This document shows, one piece after another, positions 19,461 to 27,733 of a stretch of 64,000 nucleotides of DNA. The notes under the pieces were generated by a model that did no database searches, had not been told where the DNA came from, and was given only the letters and a program-made list of their open reading frames with translations. The translations under genes were made by a program, and so were the position numbers. This DNA is from Phytopseudomonas punonensis (GTDB lineage Bacteria; Pseudomonadota; Gammaproteobacteria; Pseudomonadales; Pseudomonadaceae). The stretch spans positions 1,180,115 through 1,244,114 of the forward strand of contig NZ_FRBQ01000001.1 of the NCBI RefSeq assembly GCF_900142655.1. The letters run 5' to 3'. Numbering within the stretch: position 1 is the first letter of the stretch; the number at the start of each line of letters is the position of its first letter.

Positions 19461-20390
19461 TCACTGTTTGTCGGTCAGGTTCTTGCCGATCATGCGGATC
19501 AGCACGATGGCGGCAATATTGGCGATGACCACGGCGATCAGCCCGCCGGCGGAGGCCATGCCCACGTCGAACTGCAGCAGCGCCTGGGTGTAGATCAGGT
19601 AGGCCAGGTTGGTCGACTCGTAACCTGGGCCGCCGCTGGTGGTGGTGTAGATCTCGGCGAACACCGAAAGCAGGAAGATGGTTTCGATCATCACCACCAC
19701 GGCAATCGGCCGTGCCAGGTGCGGCAGGGTCAGGTGCCAGAAGATCGCCAGCGGCCCGGCGCCGTCGAGCCGCGCGGCTTCCTTCTGCTCCTGGTCGAGA
19801 GACTGCATGGCGGTCATCAGGATGAGGATGGCGAACGGCAGCCACTGCCACGACACGATGAGGATGATCGAGAACAGCGGGTGGTGCGCCAGCCAATCCA
19901 CCGGCTGGGCGCCGAAGAAGGTCCACACCGCCGCGAGGATCCCCGATACCGGGTGGAACAGCAGGTTCTTCCACAGCAGCGCGCTGACCGTCGGCATGAT
20001 GAAGAACGGCGAGATCAGCAGCACCCGCACGATGCCACGGCCGAAGAACTCGCTGGCCTCCAGCAGTGCGGAAATCAGCACGCCGAACACCACGCTGATC
20101 AGCAGCACGCTGCCGACCAGCAGCAGGGTGTTGCCAGCGCCGGACAGGAAGGCGGCGTCGGTGACGAAATACTCGAAGTTTTCCAGGCCGACGAAGTCGT
20201 TCTCGCCGGGGTACAGCAGGTTGTAGCGGATCAGCGAGAAGTAGATGGTCATGCCCAGGGGCACGATCATCCAGATCAGCAGCAGAACCACCGAAGGGCT
20301 GACCAAGAACCAGCCGGGCGCCAGGCGTCGCGATTTACGCGGCGGGGCCTCGTGGGCCTGCTCTGCAGGGTGTTCGATTGTGTTCATCAT
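19461..20390 (-). CDS. mtlF: Mannitol ABC transporter permease MtlF
   Basis: A 309-residue inner-membrane permease of the MalF type. The EAA loop is at QEQKEAARLDGAGPLAIFWHLTLP. Two adjacent ATG codons (20390 and 20387) are preceded by CGGAGAC on the coding strand, so I start here rather than at the upstream frame opening at 20525, which reads through the repeat region. Unlike the rest of the operon, it is separated from mtlE by about 210 bases of inverted repeats. Confidence 0.9.
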   Translation of the reverse strand: MMNTIEHPAEQAHEAPPRKSRRLAPGWFLVSPSVVLLLIWMIVPLGMTIYFSLIRYNLLYPGENDFVGLENFEYFVTDAAFLSGAGNTLLLVGSVLLISVVFGVLISALLEASEFFGRGIVRVLLISPFFIMPTVSALLWKNLLFHPVSGILAAVWTFFGAQPVDWLAHHPLFSIILIVSWQWLPFAILILMTAMQSLDQEQKEAARLDGAGPLAIFWHLTLPHLARPIAVVVMIETIFLLSVFAEIYTTTSGGPGYESTNLAYLIYTQALLQFDVGMASAGGLIAVVIANIAAIVLIRMIGKNLTDKQ

Positions 20391-20426
20391 GTCTCCGAAA
20401 GACAGTTCTACGGCGAACGACGCTTG

Positions 20427-20595
20427 CGTAGGGTGGGTGAGCGGCGCGGTATAGCAGTTTTCAACTGCCGCCACGATTGCGGGGCGCCGCGTAACCCACC
20501 AGGCGATCGTCTGCGTTGCGCCCATGGTGGGTTACGGCGCCACGCCTATCGCATCACACGCATGTCATGCGATAGGGCGCCTAACCCACCCTACG
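20427..20595. repeat. Nested inverted repeats between mtlE and mtlF
   Basis: Three sets of complementary arms are nested here. The outer pair is CGTAGGGTGGGT (20427-20438) with ACCCACCCTACG (20584-20595). A middle pair at 20483-20501 and 20525-20541 (GGCGCCGCGTAACCCACCA against its near-inverse) and a hairpin CCTATCGCAT / ATGCGATAGG (20545-20554, 20567-20576) lie inside. This is REP-like and placed between the binding-protein gene and the permease genes, where such structures often stabilise the upstream mRNA. Confidence 0.7.
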
Positions 20596-20601
20596 GGTTG
20601 G

Positions 20602-21912
20602 CTACTTCGGATACCCGGCGCGCTTCATTTCTCGCTCGGTGCTCTGCTGGGCGGCCTGCAGCGCCTGCTCCGGCTTCATCTGCCCGGTGAGCGCTGCGGC
20701 GAACAGCTTGCCGACCGCAGTGCCGATGGCCTGGAACTCGGGGATGGTCACCAGCTGGATGCCTACATAGGGCACCGGCTTGGCGCTCGGATCAGCCGGG
20801 TTGGCCTTCTTCAGCGAGTCGAGGGTGACCTTGGCGAACGGCGCGGCCTTCATGTAGGCATCGCTGTAGGTCGAGGCGCGGGTGCCTGGCGGCACGTTGG
20901 CGACGCCATCCTTCTCGGCGACCAGCTCACCGTAGGCCTTGGAGGTGGCCCAGGCGCTGAAGGTCTTGGCGGCATCCTTGGACTTGGAGCTGGTGGGGAT
21001 CGCCAGCGCCCAGGAATACAACCACGAAGCGCCCTTGTCGGTGACCTGGGTCGGCGCAAAGGTGAAGCCCACCGAGTCGGCGACCTTGCTCTGGGATTTG
21101 TCGGTGACGAACGAGCCGGCCACGCTGGCATCCACCCACATGGCGCACTTGCCGCTGTTGAACAGCGCCAGGTTCTCGTTGAAACCGTTGCTCGAGGCGC
21201 CCGGCGGGCCGTACTTGTTCATGGTGTCGACGTAGAAATTCAGCGCGTTCTTCCACTCGCTGCCGGTGAATTCCGGCTTCCACTGCTCATCGAACCAGCG
21301 CGCGCCGTAGGCATTGGCCACGGTGGTGATCAGCGCCATGTTCTCGCCCCAGCCGGCCTTGCCGCGCAGGCAGATACCGTACTGGCCCTTGTCGGGCTGG
21401 TGCAGCTTGCCGGCGAACTCGGCCATCTGCTCCCAAGTCGGCTGCTCGGGCATCTCTAGCCCGGCCTGCTCGAAGAGGTCCTTGCGGTAATAGGTGATCG
21501 AGGCTTCGGCGTAGAACGGCAGCGCATAGAGCTGGCCCTTGGCCGACAGGCCCTCGCGCACGGAGGGGAACACATCGTCGAGAGCGTAATCGGCGGGCAG
21601 GTCCTTCATCGGCTCCAACCAGCCCTTCTCGCCCCATAGTGCGGCTTCGTACATGCCGATGGTCAGCACGTCGAACTGGCCGCCCTGGGTGGCGATGTCG
21701 GTGGTCAGGCGCTGGCGCAGCACGTTCTCTTCGAGCACCACCCACTTGAGTTTGATGTCCGGGTGCTGTTCTTCGAAGGTCTTGGCCAGGCGCTGCATGC
21801 GAATCATGTCGCTGTTGTTGACCGTGGCGATGGTCACGGTCTCGGCAGCCTGGGCGCCGACGGTGAGGGAAAGGCATGAAGCGGCTGCGAATACTTTGAG
21901 CGTGTGGTTCAT
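20602..21912 (-). CDS. mtlE: Mannitol/polyol-binding protein MtlE
   Basis: A 436-residue periplasmic family 1 solute-binding protein. The signal peptide (about 1-22) ends AQA before ETVTIATVNNSDMIRMQ. The mature protein has typical blocks such as LTIGMYEAALWGEKGWLEPM and YALPFYAEASITYYRKDLFEQAGLE. It is the first structural gene of the mannitol operon, about 220 bases after mtlR. Confidence 0.92.
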   Translation of the reverse strand: MNHTLKVFAAASCLSLTVGAQAAETVTIATVNNSDMIRMQRLAKTFEEQHPDIKLKWVVLEENVLRQRLTTDIATQGGQFDVLTIGMYEAALWGEKGWLEPMKDLPADYALDDVFPSVREGLSAKGQLYALPFYAEASITYYRKDLFEQAGLEMPEQPTWEQMAEFAGKLHQPDKGQYGICLRGKAGWGENMALITTVANAYGARWFDEQWKPEFTGSEWKNALNFYVDTMNKYGPPGASSNGFNENLALFNSGKCAMWVDASVAGSFVTDKSQSKVADSVGFTFAPTQVTDKGASWLYSWALAIPTSSKSKDAAKTFSAWATSKAYGELVAEKDGVANVPPGTRASTYSDAYMKAAPFAKVTLDSLKKANPADPSAKPVPYVGIQLVTIPEFQAIGTAVGKLFAAALTGQMKPEQALQAAQQSTEREMKRAGYPK

Positions 21913-22135
21913 GGTCTTGAACTCCTCTCCCTGGCCCCGTGAGCCTCGGGAGACATTATTGTTTTTGTGGGCCGACCCGGATTACACCCCTACGCCTGGA
22001 CGCAAACAACGCCTCGACTGCACTGCAACCGATACTTTTTTGCACTGAAAATCCAGCAGCCAATGGGGACATAGCGGTCCCGGCAGCTCAAGAACGGGCC
22101 TTTAGCAGTATGTTCATCGAATGAGAGCAGCGGAT

Positions 22136-23041
22136 TCAGTACAGGTTTTGCGCGGTGACACGCTGAGTGACCAACCGCCGGTAACCGCTGGGCGTCATGC
22201 CCTTGAGCTGCTGGAAGCGCCGGTTGAAGTTGGAGATATTGTTGAAGCCGGACTCGAAACACACTTCCGTCACCGGTTTGTCGCTCTGGGTCAGCAGCTC
22301 GCAGGACTTGCTCACCCGCAGTCGATTGACGAATTCGACGAAGCCGCGCCCGGTGGCCTGCTTGAAGAAGCGCGAGAAGTAGGTCGGCGTCATGCCCAGG
22401 TATTCGGCCACTTCTTCCTGGCTCAGCTCCTGGGCGTAGCGCTGGAAGATGTAGTCCACGGCGCGGTTGATGCGGTCGACATGGTGCTCGTCGGCCAGCT
22501 GCGCAGCGGTACGGTCGGAGAGCAGCTGGTACGCCTCGCAGCCGGCCAGCAGCTCCATGAGGATGAAGAAATGCCCCAGCCGGGTCATGCTCTGGGAATC
22601 GGCGATGCGCTGCAGCAGCTGGCGCGCCTCGGCGATGGTGTGCGGGCAACGGAACTCGATACCGTACTGGGCGCGGGCCAGCAGCGGCTGCAGGTCCTTG
22701 AGTTCGGCGAATACTGCGGTGCCGCTTTCCAGCACCTCGTCGGTGAAGTTGACCAGCATGTCGCGCTCGGCGACCGCCTCGCCCGGCGCCATCTGGCTGA
22801 TCCAGTTGTGCGGCAGGTTGGGGCCGGTAAGAAACAGGGTATCGGGGGAAAAGTTGCCGATGTAGTCGCCGATGAACACCTTGCCAGCGCTGGCGACGAT
22901 CAGGTGCAGCTCGTATTCCTTGTGGAAATGCCAACGCACCAACGGGCTGGGAAAGCCGTGCTGGCGATAGATCAACGAATGACCTTCGTGGTCATCCATC
23001 AGCTCATAGGATGGGTCGAGCGTTCTCTGCGTTCGGGACAT
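22136..23041 (-). CDS. mtlR: AraC-family activator MtlR
   Basis: A 301-residue regulator with an N-terminal cupin-like sensor (about 15-110, including WHFHKEYELHLIVAS) and a C-terminal pair of helix-turn-helix motifs (about 190-290, with VAEYLGMTPTYFSRFFKQATG and CFESGFNNISNFNRRFQ). In P. fluorescens MtlR activates the mtl operon in response to mannitol, sorbitol or arabitol. The ATG at 23041 is chosen; an upstream in-frame start at 23131 would add 30 residues of low-complexity sequence. Confidence 0.92.
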   Translation of the reverse strand: MSRTQRTLDPSYELMDDHEGHSLIYRQHGFPSPLVRWHFHKEYELHLIVASAGKVFIGDYIGNFSPDTLFLTGPNLPHNWISQMAPGEAVAERDMLVNFTDEVLESGTAVFAELKDLQPLLARAQYGIEFRCPHTIAEARQLLQRIADSQSMTRLGHFFILMELLAGCEAYQLLSDRTAAQLADEHHVDRINRAVDYIFQRYAQELSQEEVAEYLGMTPTYFSRFFKQATGRGFVEFVNRLRVSKSCELLTQSDKPVTEVCFESGFNNISNFNRRFQQLKGMTPSGYRRLVTQRVTAQNLY

Positions 23042-23217
23042 GGCTGGCCGGCATCGTCTTGTTCTTGTCGGTGATTGCCGGTTGGCCACGCTGCAAACGC
23101 GTACCAACCGACCGACTAAAGACCCTAGCACAGTGCAACGGGTTCGCTGATTTGGCTCAGATTGTAGGATGGCGCATGCGAGCCCGATAAAAGCCTAAGC
23201 GGCGGATCACGTGCTTT

Positions 23218-23280
23218 TGTGGGAGCGGGCCGCGTAGGTGCAACCCATCAATTGCAGATGGGTTGCACCTATCCTACGAG
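23218..23280. repeat. Hybrid REP-like inverted repeat downstream of carbonic anhydrase 2
   Basis: TAGGTGCAACCCATC (23234-23248) and its inverse GATGGGTTGCACCTA (23257-23271) form a hairpin. It is preceded by TGTGGGAGCGGGCCGCG, which resembles the other REP family of this window. It mixes features of the two REP families associated with the two RAYT genes. Confidence 0.65.
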
Positions 23281-23302
23281 CTTAGAGCGGGACGCCGTAG
23301 GA

Positions 23303-24028
23303 TCAGCCCTGCGGATAACGCGCGCGCGGTGTAGCCATTGGCAGCGGGCCGTCACCGATCTGGCGGAACTCACCGGTTTCGGCATCGTAGGCTTTGATAT
23401 CGCTGCTTTCGATGTCATACACCCAGCCATGGATGAACAGCTGGCCGGCTGCCAGGCGCGAGGCCACCGACGGGTGGGTGCGCAGGTGGTCGAGCTGGGC
23501 CACCACGTTTTCTTCGGTGAGCACACCGAGGGTGGTGTGGTCGGCGCAGCCGCAGTTATCGGCCACCACGGTCTTGGCGACTTCGGCATGACGCAACCAG
23601 GCCTTTACCGTGGGCATGCGCTCCAGGGTTGCCGGGTCGAGCACCGCTTTCATCGCGCCGCAGTCGGAGTGGCCGCAGACGATAATGTGCTGCACGCCCA
23701 ATGCCGCCACGGCGTATTCGATTGCGGTGGAAACGCCACCGTTCATCTGGCCATAGGGCGGCACCACGTTACCGACGTTGCGGGTCACGAACAGGTCGCC
23801 CGGCTCGCTCTGGGTGATCAGCTCGGGCACGATGCGCGAGTCGGCGCAGGTGATGAACATGGCGCGCGGCGACTGGGCGTGGGCCAGCTTCTTGAACAGC
23901 GCCTGCTGCTGCGGGAACACATCCTGACGAAAACGCAGGAAGCCATCGACCAGATGATCCAGCGCTTCGGCGGCCGATGCAGCGTTCTTATCGGATTTGC
24001 TATCAGCAGGACGACGATTACCAGGCAT
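23303..24028 (-). CDS. Beta-class carbonic anhydrase (copy 2)
   Basis: A 241-residue paralogue of the enzyme at 10579-11310. All zinc and active-site motifs are kept (ITCADSRIVPELI, CGHSDCGAMKAVL, TRNVGN), and similarity runs over almost the whole length. Differences are concentrated at the two ends and in a loop after AKTV. It is followed by a REP-like hairpin and has no SulP partner next to it. Confidence 0.93.
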   Translation of the reverse strand: MPGNRRPADSKSDKNAASAAEALDHLVDGFLRFRQDVFPQQQALFKKLAHAQSPRAMFITCADSRIVPELITQSEPGDLFVTRNVGNVVPPYGQMNGGVSTAIEYAVAALGVQHIIVCGHSDCGAMKAVLDPATLERMPTVKAWLRHAEVAKTVVADNCGCADHTTLGVLTEENVVAQLDHLRTHPSVASRLAAGQLFIHGWVYDIESSDIKAYDAETGEFRQIGDGPLPMATPRARYPQG

Positions 24029-24349
24029 AGCATTACCTCGCTTACGGATGGGGGACGGCGCGTGCGACAGCGCACAGCTTCCCAGCCGGTAGGGTCACCG
24101 GCAAGGGATCGTGGGATTTGACTGTGGCAAAACCATTCAAGACACGTCGGCGTGAACAATCTCCACCCGACCGGCGATGTTGACCATTTTTTCGCCGTGT
24201 CGTGCACCGCGTTAACGATCCATGACAAGGCCAATATCCAATCTGGGTATCGCTACGCTCAACGCCAGTCTACAGAGGTGCGGACATCGCCAGCCCGTAG
24301 CCCGGGTCGAGCGCAGCGACACCCGGGAAACCAGCGTCTCAAGCAACCC
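24029..24349. other. Spacer between carbonic anhydrase 2 and the radical SAM gene
   Basis: About 320 non-coding bases. The right part holds an inverted repeat CCCGGGT (24301-24307) / ACCCGGG (24321-24327) of a type common between Pseudomonas genes, just past the radical SAM stop. The left part should contain the carbonic anhydrase promoter. No RNA gene was recognised. Confidence 0.45.
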
Positions 24350-25411
24350 TCAGAACAAGCCCATCTGCTGCCCCGGCGGCGCAAACTGCGAGCAATCCAG
24401 CACCGCCCGCTTGCTGCCATCGTAGCCATAACGGCGACGGGCCAGGCGAAAGCGCTGGGCCAGCAGCTCGGCGAAATGGCCCTCGCCCTTCATCCGCGCG
24501 CCGAAGCGGCTGTCATAATTCTGCCCGCCACGGGACTGGCGGATCAGGCTCATCACGTGCTCGGCGCGGTCGGGAAAGTGGGTCTGCAGCCACTCCTCGA
24601 ACAGCCCGGCGATCTCCAGCGGCAGGCGCAGCAGCACGTAGCCGGCCGAACTGGCCCCGGCTTCGCGCCCGGCTTCGAGCAGGCGCTCGAGCTCCATGTC
24701 GTTGATCATCGGGATCATCGGCGCGGCCATCAGGCCGACCGGCACGCCGTGCTCGTGCAGGGTTTTCATCGCCCGCAACCGGGCCTTGGGCGCGGCGGTG
24801 CGCGGCTCCATGATGCGTTTGAGCTGGTCATCCAGGGTGGTGACGCTGAACGCGATGCTGACCAGGTTGCGGCTGGCCAGTTCTTCGAGCAGATCCAGGT
24901 CGCGCAGGATCAGCGCGCTCTTGGTGATGATGCTCACCGGGTGGCGGTAGCGCAGCAGGATTTCCAGGGCCTGGCGGGTCAGCTGGTGCTCGCGCTCGAT
25001 GGGCTGGTAGCCATCGGTATTGATGCCCAGGGCGATGGGCGCCGGCACATAGCCCGGCTTGCTCAACTGCTCCTCGAGGCGCTCGGCCAGGTTGGTCTTG
25101 GCGATCAGCTTGGTTTCGAAATCGATGCCCGGCGACAGGTCCCAGTAGGCGTGGCTGGGCCGCGCGAAACAGTAGATGCAGCCATGTTCGCAGCCCCGGT
25201 AGGGGTTCACCGAGCGGTCGAAGCCGACATCCGGCGAATTGTTGCGGCTGATCACCGTCTTCGCCCGTTCGTGGCGAACCTCGGTGACGAAGGTCAGCGG
25301 CGTCTGTTCCTGATACCAGCCGTCGTCCTCGGCCTCGCTGCTGGTCGGGGCGAAACGGTTGTGCGGTTTGCTGGCGGTGCCGCGCCCACGCGGCGCTGAA
25401 GTCGGGTTCAT
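24350..25411 (-). CDS. PA0069-family radical SAM protein, SOS-controlled
   Basis: A 353-residue radical SAM enzyme, distantly related to spore photoproduct lyase. The iron-sulfur cluster motif C-x3-C-x2-C is in RGCEHGCIYCFARPSHAYWD (about residues 72-91), followed by a TIM-barrel with NTDGYQPIE and SIITKSALILRD. The substrate is unknown. P. aeruginosa PA0069 is a known LexA-regulon member, and a near-consensus LexA box lies 16 bases upstream of this start. A DNA-damage-linked role is therefore likely, but the reaction is inferred only at family level. Confidence 0.88.
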   Translation of the reverse strand: MNPTSAPRGRGTASKPHNRFAPTSSEAEDDGWYQEQTPLTFVTEVRHERAKTVISRNNSPDVGFDRSVNPYRGCEHGCIYCFARPSHAYWDLSPGIDFETKLIAKTNLAERLEEQLSKPGYVPAPIALGINTDGYQPIEREHQLTRQALEILLRYRHPVSIITKSALILRDLDLLEELASRNLVSIAFSVTTLDDQLKRIMEPRTAAPKARLRAMKTLHEHGVPVGLMAAPMIPMINDMELERLLEAGREAGASSAGYVLLRLPLEIAGLFEEWLQTHFPDRAEHVMSLIRQSRGGQNYDSRFGARMKGEGHFAELLAQRFRLARRRYGYDGSKRAVLDCSQFAPPGQQMGLF

Positions 25412-25427
25412 GATGCAGGCTCGATAA

Positions 25428-25443
25428 CTGTATATAAATACAG
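25428..25443. promoter_or_regulatory. LexA (SOS) box upstream of the radical SAM gene
   Basis: CTGTATATAAATACAG is a full CTG-N10-CAG LexA site with an AT-rich core, differing little from the gammaproteobacterial consensus. It lies 16 bases from the ATG of the radical SAM gene at 25411 and about 120 bases from the divergent efflux operon. Confidence 0.88.
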
Positions 25444-25562
25444 TATTAGGATTTGCATCCTCAACACAAGCCACGCTCGTCGCGCGAGTAGCCTGAACCG
25501 TTCGTCGCCTGGTGCGGTCGCATCTGCACACACCTTTACATCCCTGCCGTGCCGGAGCCCGC

Positions 25563-26672
25563 ATGCCGCCCGTATCGACCTCTGCTCTGCCTCGCCTTGC
25601 CGTGGCCTTGTTGGCTTTCGCATTGCTGGCTGGCTGCGCCGACGAGCCGCCACCCGCGCCGAAGAACCCGCGCGTGAAGGTGGCCACGGTCAGCCAGGTC
25701 GATTACGCGGCAGACGCCACCATCACCGGCGACATCCAGGCGCGGGTACAGACCGACCTGTCGTTTCGCGTCGGCGGCAAGATCACCGAACGCCTGGTGG
25801 ATGTTGGCGATACGGTGAAGGCCGACCAAGTACTGGCGCGCCTCGATCCGCAGGACCAGCGCAACGCGGTGCGCTCCGCCGAAGCAGCTGCCGAGGCCGC
25901 CCGCGCCCAGGTCAAACTCAGCGCCGCCAACCTCTGGCGCCAGCAGCAACTGCTACCCAAGGGCTACACCAGCCGCAGCGAATACGACAGCGCCCTGGCC
26001 AACGACCGCAGCGCGCGCAACAGCCTGGCCGCCGCCGAGGCGCAACTCGCCGACGCCCGCGAGCAGGCCGGCTACACCGAACTGCGTGCCGAGAGCGACG
26101 GAGTGATCACCGCCCGCCAGGCCGAAGTCGGCCAGGTGGTGCAGGCCGCCACGCCGATCTTCGGCCTGGCCCGCGAGGGCGAGCGCGATGCGGTGTTCAA
26201 CGTCTTCGAGGCGCTGCTGGTCGAACCCGGCCAGCCGCTGCGCGTCAGCCTGCTGGACAACCCCGAGGTGAGCGCCAGCGGCACGGTACGTGAGGTCAAC
26301 CCGCAGGTGTCGGCGCAGAGCGGCACCGTGCAGGTGAAGGTCGGCCTGCAGCAGGTGCCGGCAGCAATGACGCTGGGCTCCACCGTCAGCGCCCATGTCA
26401 GCAATCCGGCGGTGCGCAGCGTCGAGCTGCCATGGTCGGCACTGACCAAGGCGGAAAGCGAGCCGGCGGTGTGGCGCCTCGCCGACGGTGACATCGTGCA
26501 ACTGCACCCCGTGCAGGTTGGCCGTTACCTGACCGACAAGGTGATCATCCGTGCCGGCCTGCAGGACGGTGACCGCGTGGTGGTGGCCGGCGGGCAGCTG
26601 CTGCATCCGGGCCAGAAGGTGGAAATTGCCGAAGCCCATGAGCAGAAGCAGACCCAGGAGCAGCAGCCATGA
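25563..26672 (+). CDS. triA: RND efflux membrane-fusion lipoprotein 1 (TriA-like)
   Basis: A 369-residue periplasmic adaptor. A signal peptide with lipobox LLAGC (Cys about 26) is followed by the split biotinyl-lipoyl domain, a coiled-coil hairpin (about 95-170) and beta-barrel domains. It is the first of two adjacent, mutually similar adaptors before one RND pump gene, the arrangement that defines TriABC of P. aeruginosa. The ATG at 25563 begins the signal sequence. The gene overlaps the next by 4 bases (ATGA). Confidence 0.85.
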   Translation: MPPVSTSALPRLAVALLAFALLAGCADEPPPAPKNPRVKVATVSQVDYAADATITGDIQARVQTDLSFRVGGKITERLVDVGDTVKADQVLARLDPQDQRNAVRSAEAAAEAARAQVKLSAANLWRQQQLLPKGYTSRSEYDSALANDRSARNSLAAAEAQLADAREQAGYTELRAESDGVITARQAEVGQVVQAATPIFGLAREGERDAVFNVFEALLVEPGQPLRVSLLDNPEVSASGTVREVNPQVSAQSGTVQVKVGLQQVPAAMTLGSTVSAHVSNPAVRSVELPWSALTKAESEPAVWRLADGDIVQLHPVQVGRYLTDKVIIRAGLQDGDRVVVAGGQLLHPGQKVEIAEAHEQKQTQEQQP

Positions 26673-27733
26673 ACCGTGCGATCCCGTTCGTGCTGATCAC
26701 CGCGCTGCTCGCCGGCTGCGCCGAGGACGAGAAGCCCGCGCCGATCCGCCCGGTGCTATACACCCAGGTGCAACAGCAGAACGAGCAGATTCTCGGCCGC
26801 TTCGCCGGCAATATCGAGGCGCGGGTGCAGAGCACCCTGGGCTTTCGTGTCGGTGGTCGGGTCGCCCGCCGCCTGGTGGATGCCGGGGCCGAGGTGAAAG
26901 CCGGCACCACCCTGGCGACCCTCGACCCGACCGACCAGCAGAACGCCCTGCGCGCCAGCGAAGGCGACCAGGCACGCGCTGAAGCGCAGTGGATCAATGC
27001 CCAGGCCAATGCCAGGCGCCAGCAGGAACTGTTCGACCGTGGCGTCGGCGCCAAGGCCAACCTGGAGCAGGCGCAGACCGAACTGAGCAACGCCCGCAGC
27101 AACCGCGAGCAGGCCGAAGCGGCCACCCGCCAGGCCCGCGATCGTCTGGACTACGGCACCCTGAAAAGCGACTTCGATGCGGTGGTTACCGCCTGGCACG
27201 TGGAGGCCGGCCAGGTGGTCGGCGCCGGCCAGGAGGTGGTCACCCTGGCCCGCCCGGACGTGCGCGAAGCAGTGTTCGACCTGCCTGTGGAGCTGGCTGA
27301 CGGTCTGGACGATCAGGTGCAGTTCAACGTTGCCTCGCAGCTCGACCCGAGCATCGCCACCCGTGGTCGGCTGCGCGAACTAGCGCCGCGCGCCGACGCT
27401 GCCACCCGCACCCGCCGCGCCCGCCTGACGCTCGAGGAAACCCCGCCCGGCCTGCGCCTGGGTACCGCCGTGGCCATCAGCCTGACCCGCGCCCAGAAGC
27501 CGCGCAGCCTGCTGCCAGCCGCTGCCGTGCAGGAAGTCGACGGCCAGAGCCGCGTATGGGTGATCGACACCCAGGCCAAGACCGTTCACCCGCGCACCGT
27601 GCAGGTGGTCGGCCGCGAAGGCGAGCAGATCAGCGTCGAGGGCCTTGCGGCCGGCGACAAGGTAGTCAGCGCCGGCCTGAGCGAACTCAAGGACGGCCAG
27701 CAGATCCGCATCGACGAGGGCGTCGCACCATGA
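26669..27733 (+). CDS. triB: RND efflux membrane-fusion lipoprotein 2 (TriB-like)
   Basis: A 354-residue second adaptor with a lipobox (LLAGC, Cys about 17). Its opening (ARVQSTLGFRVGGRVARRLVDAGAEV) is very close to adaptor 1 (ARVQTDLSFRVGGKITERLVDVGDTV), so the pair arose by duplication and kept both lipid anchors. In TriABC both adaptors are needed for a working pump, which suggests a mixed hexamer here too. It overlaps the pump gene by 4 bases. Confidence 0.85.
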   Translation: MNRAIPFVLITALLAGCAEDEKPAPIRPVLYTQVQQQNEQILGRFAGNIEARVQSTLGFRVGGRVARRLVDAGAEVKAGTTLATLDPTDQQNALRASEGDQARAEAQWINAQANARRQQELFDRGVGAKANLEQAQTELSNARSNREQAEAATRQARDRLDYGTLKSDFDAVVTAWHVEAGQVVGAGQEVVTLARPDVREAVFDLPVELADGLDDQVQFNVASQLDPSIATRGRLRELAPRADAATRTRRARLTLEETPPGLRLGTAVAISLTRAQKPRSLLPAAAVQEVDGQSRVWVIDTQAKTVHPRTVQVVGREGEQISVEGLAAGDKVVSAGLSELKDGQQIRIDEGVAP

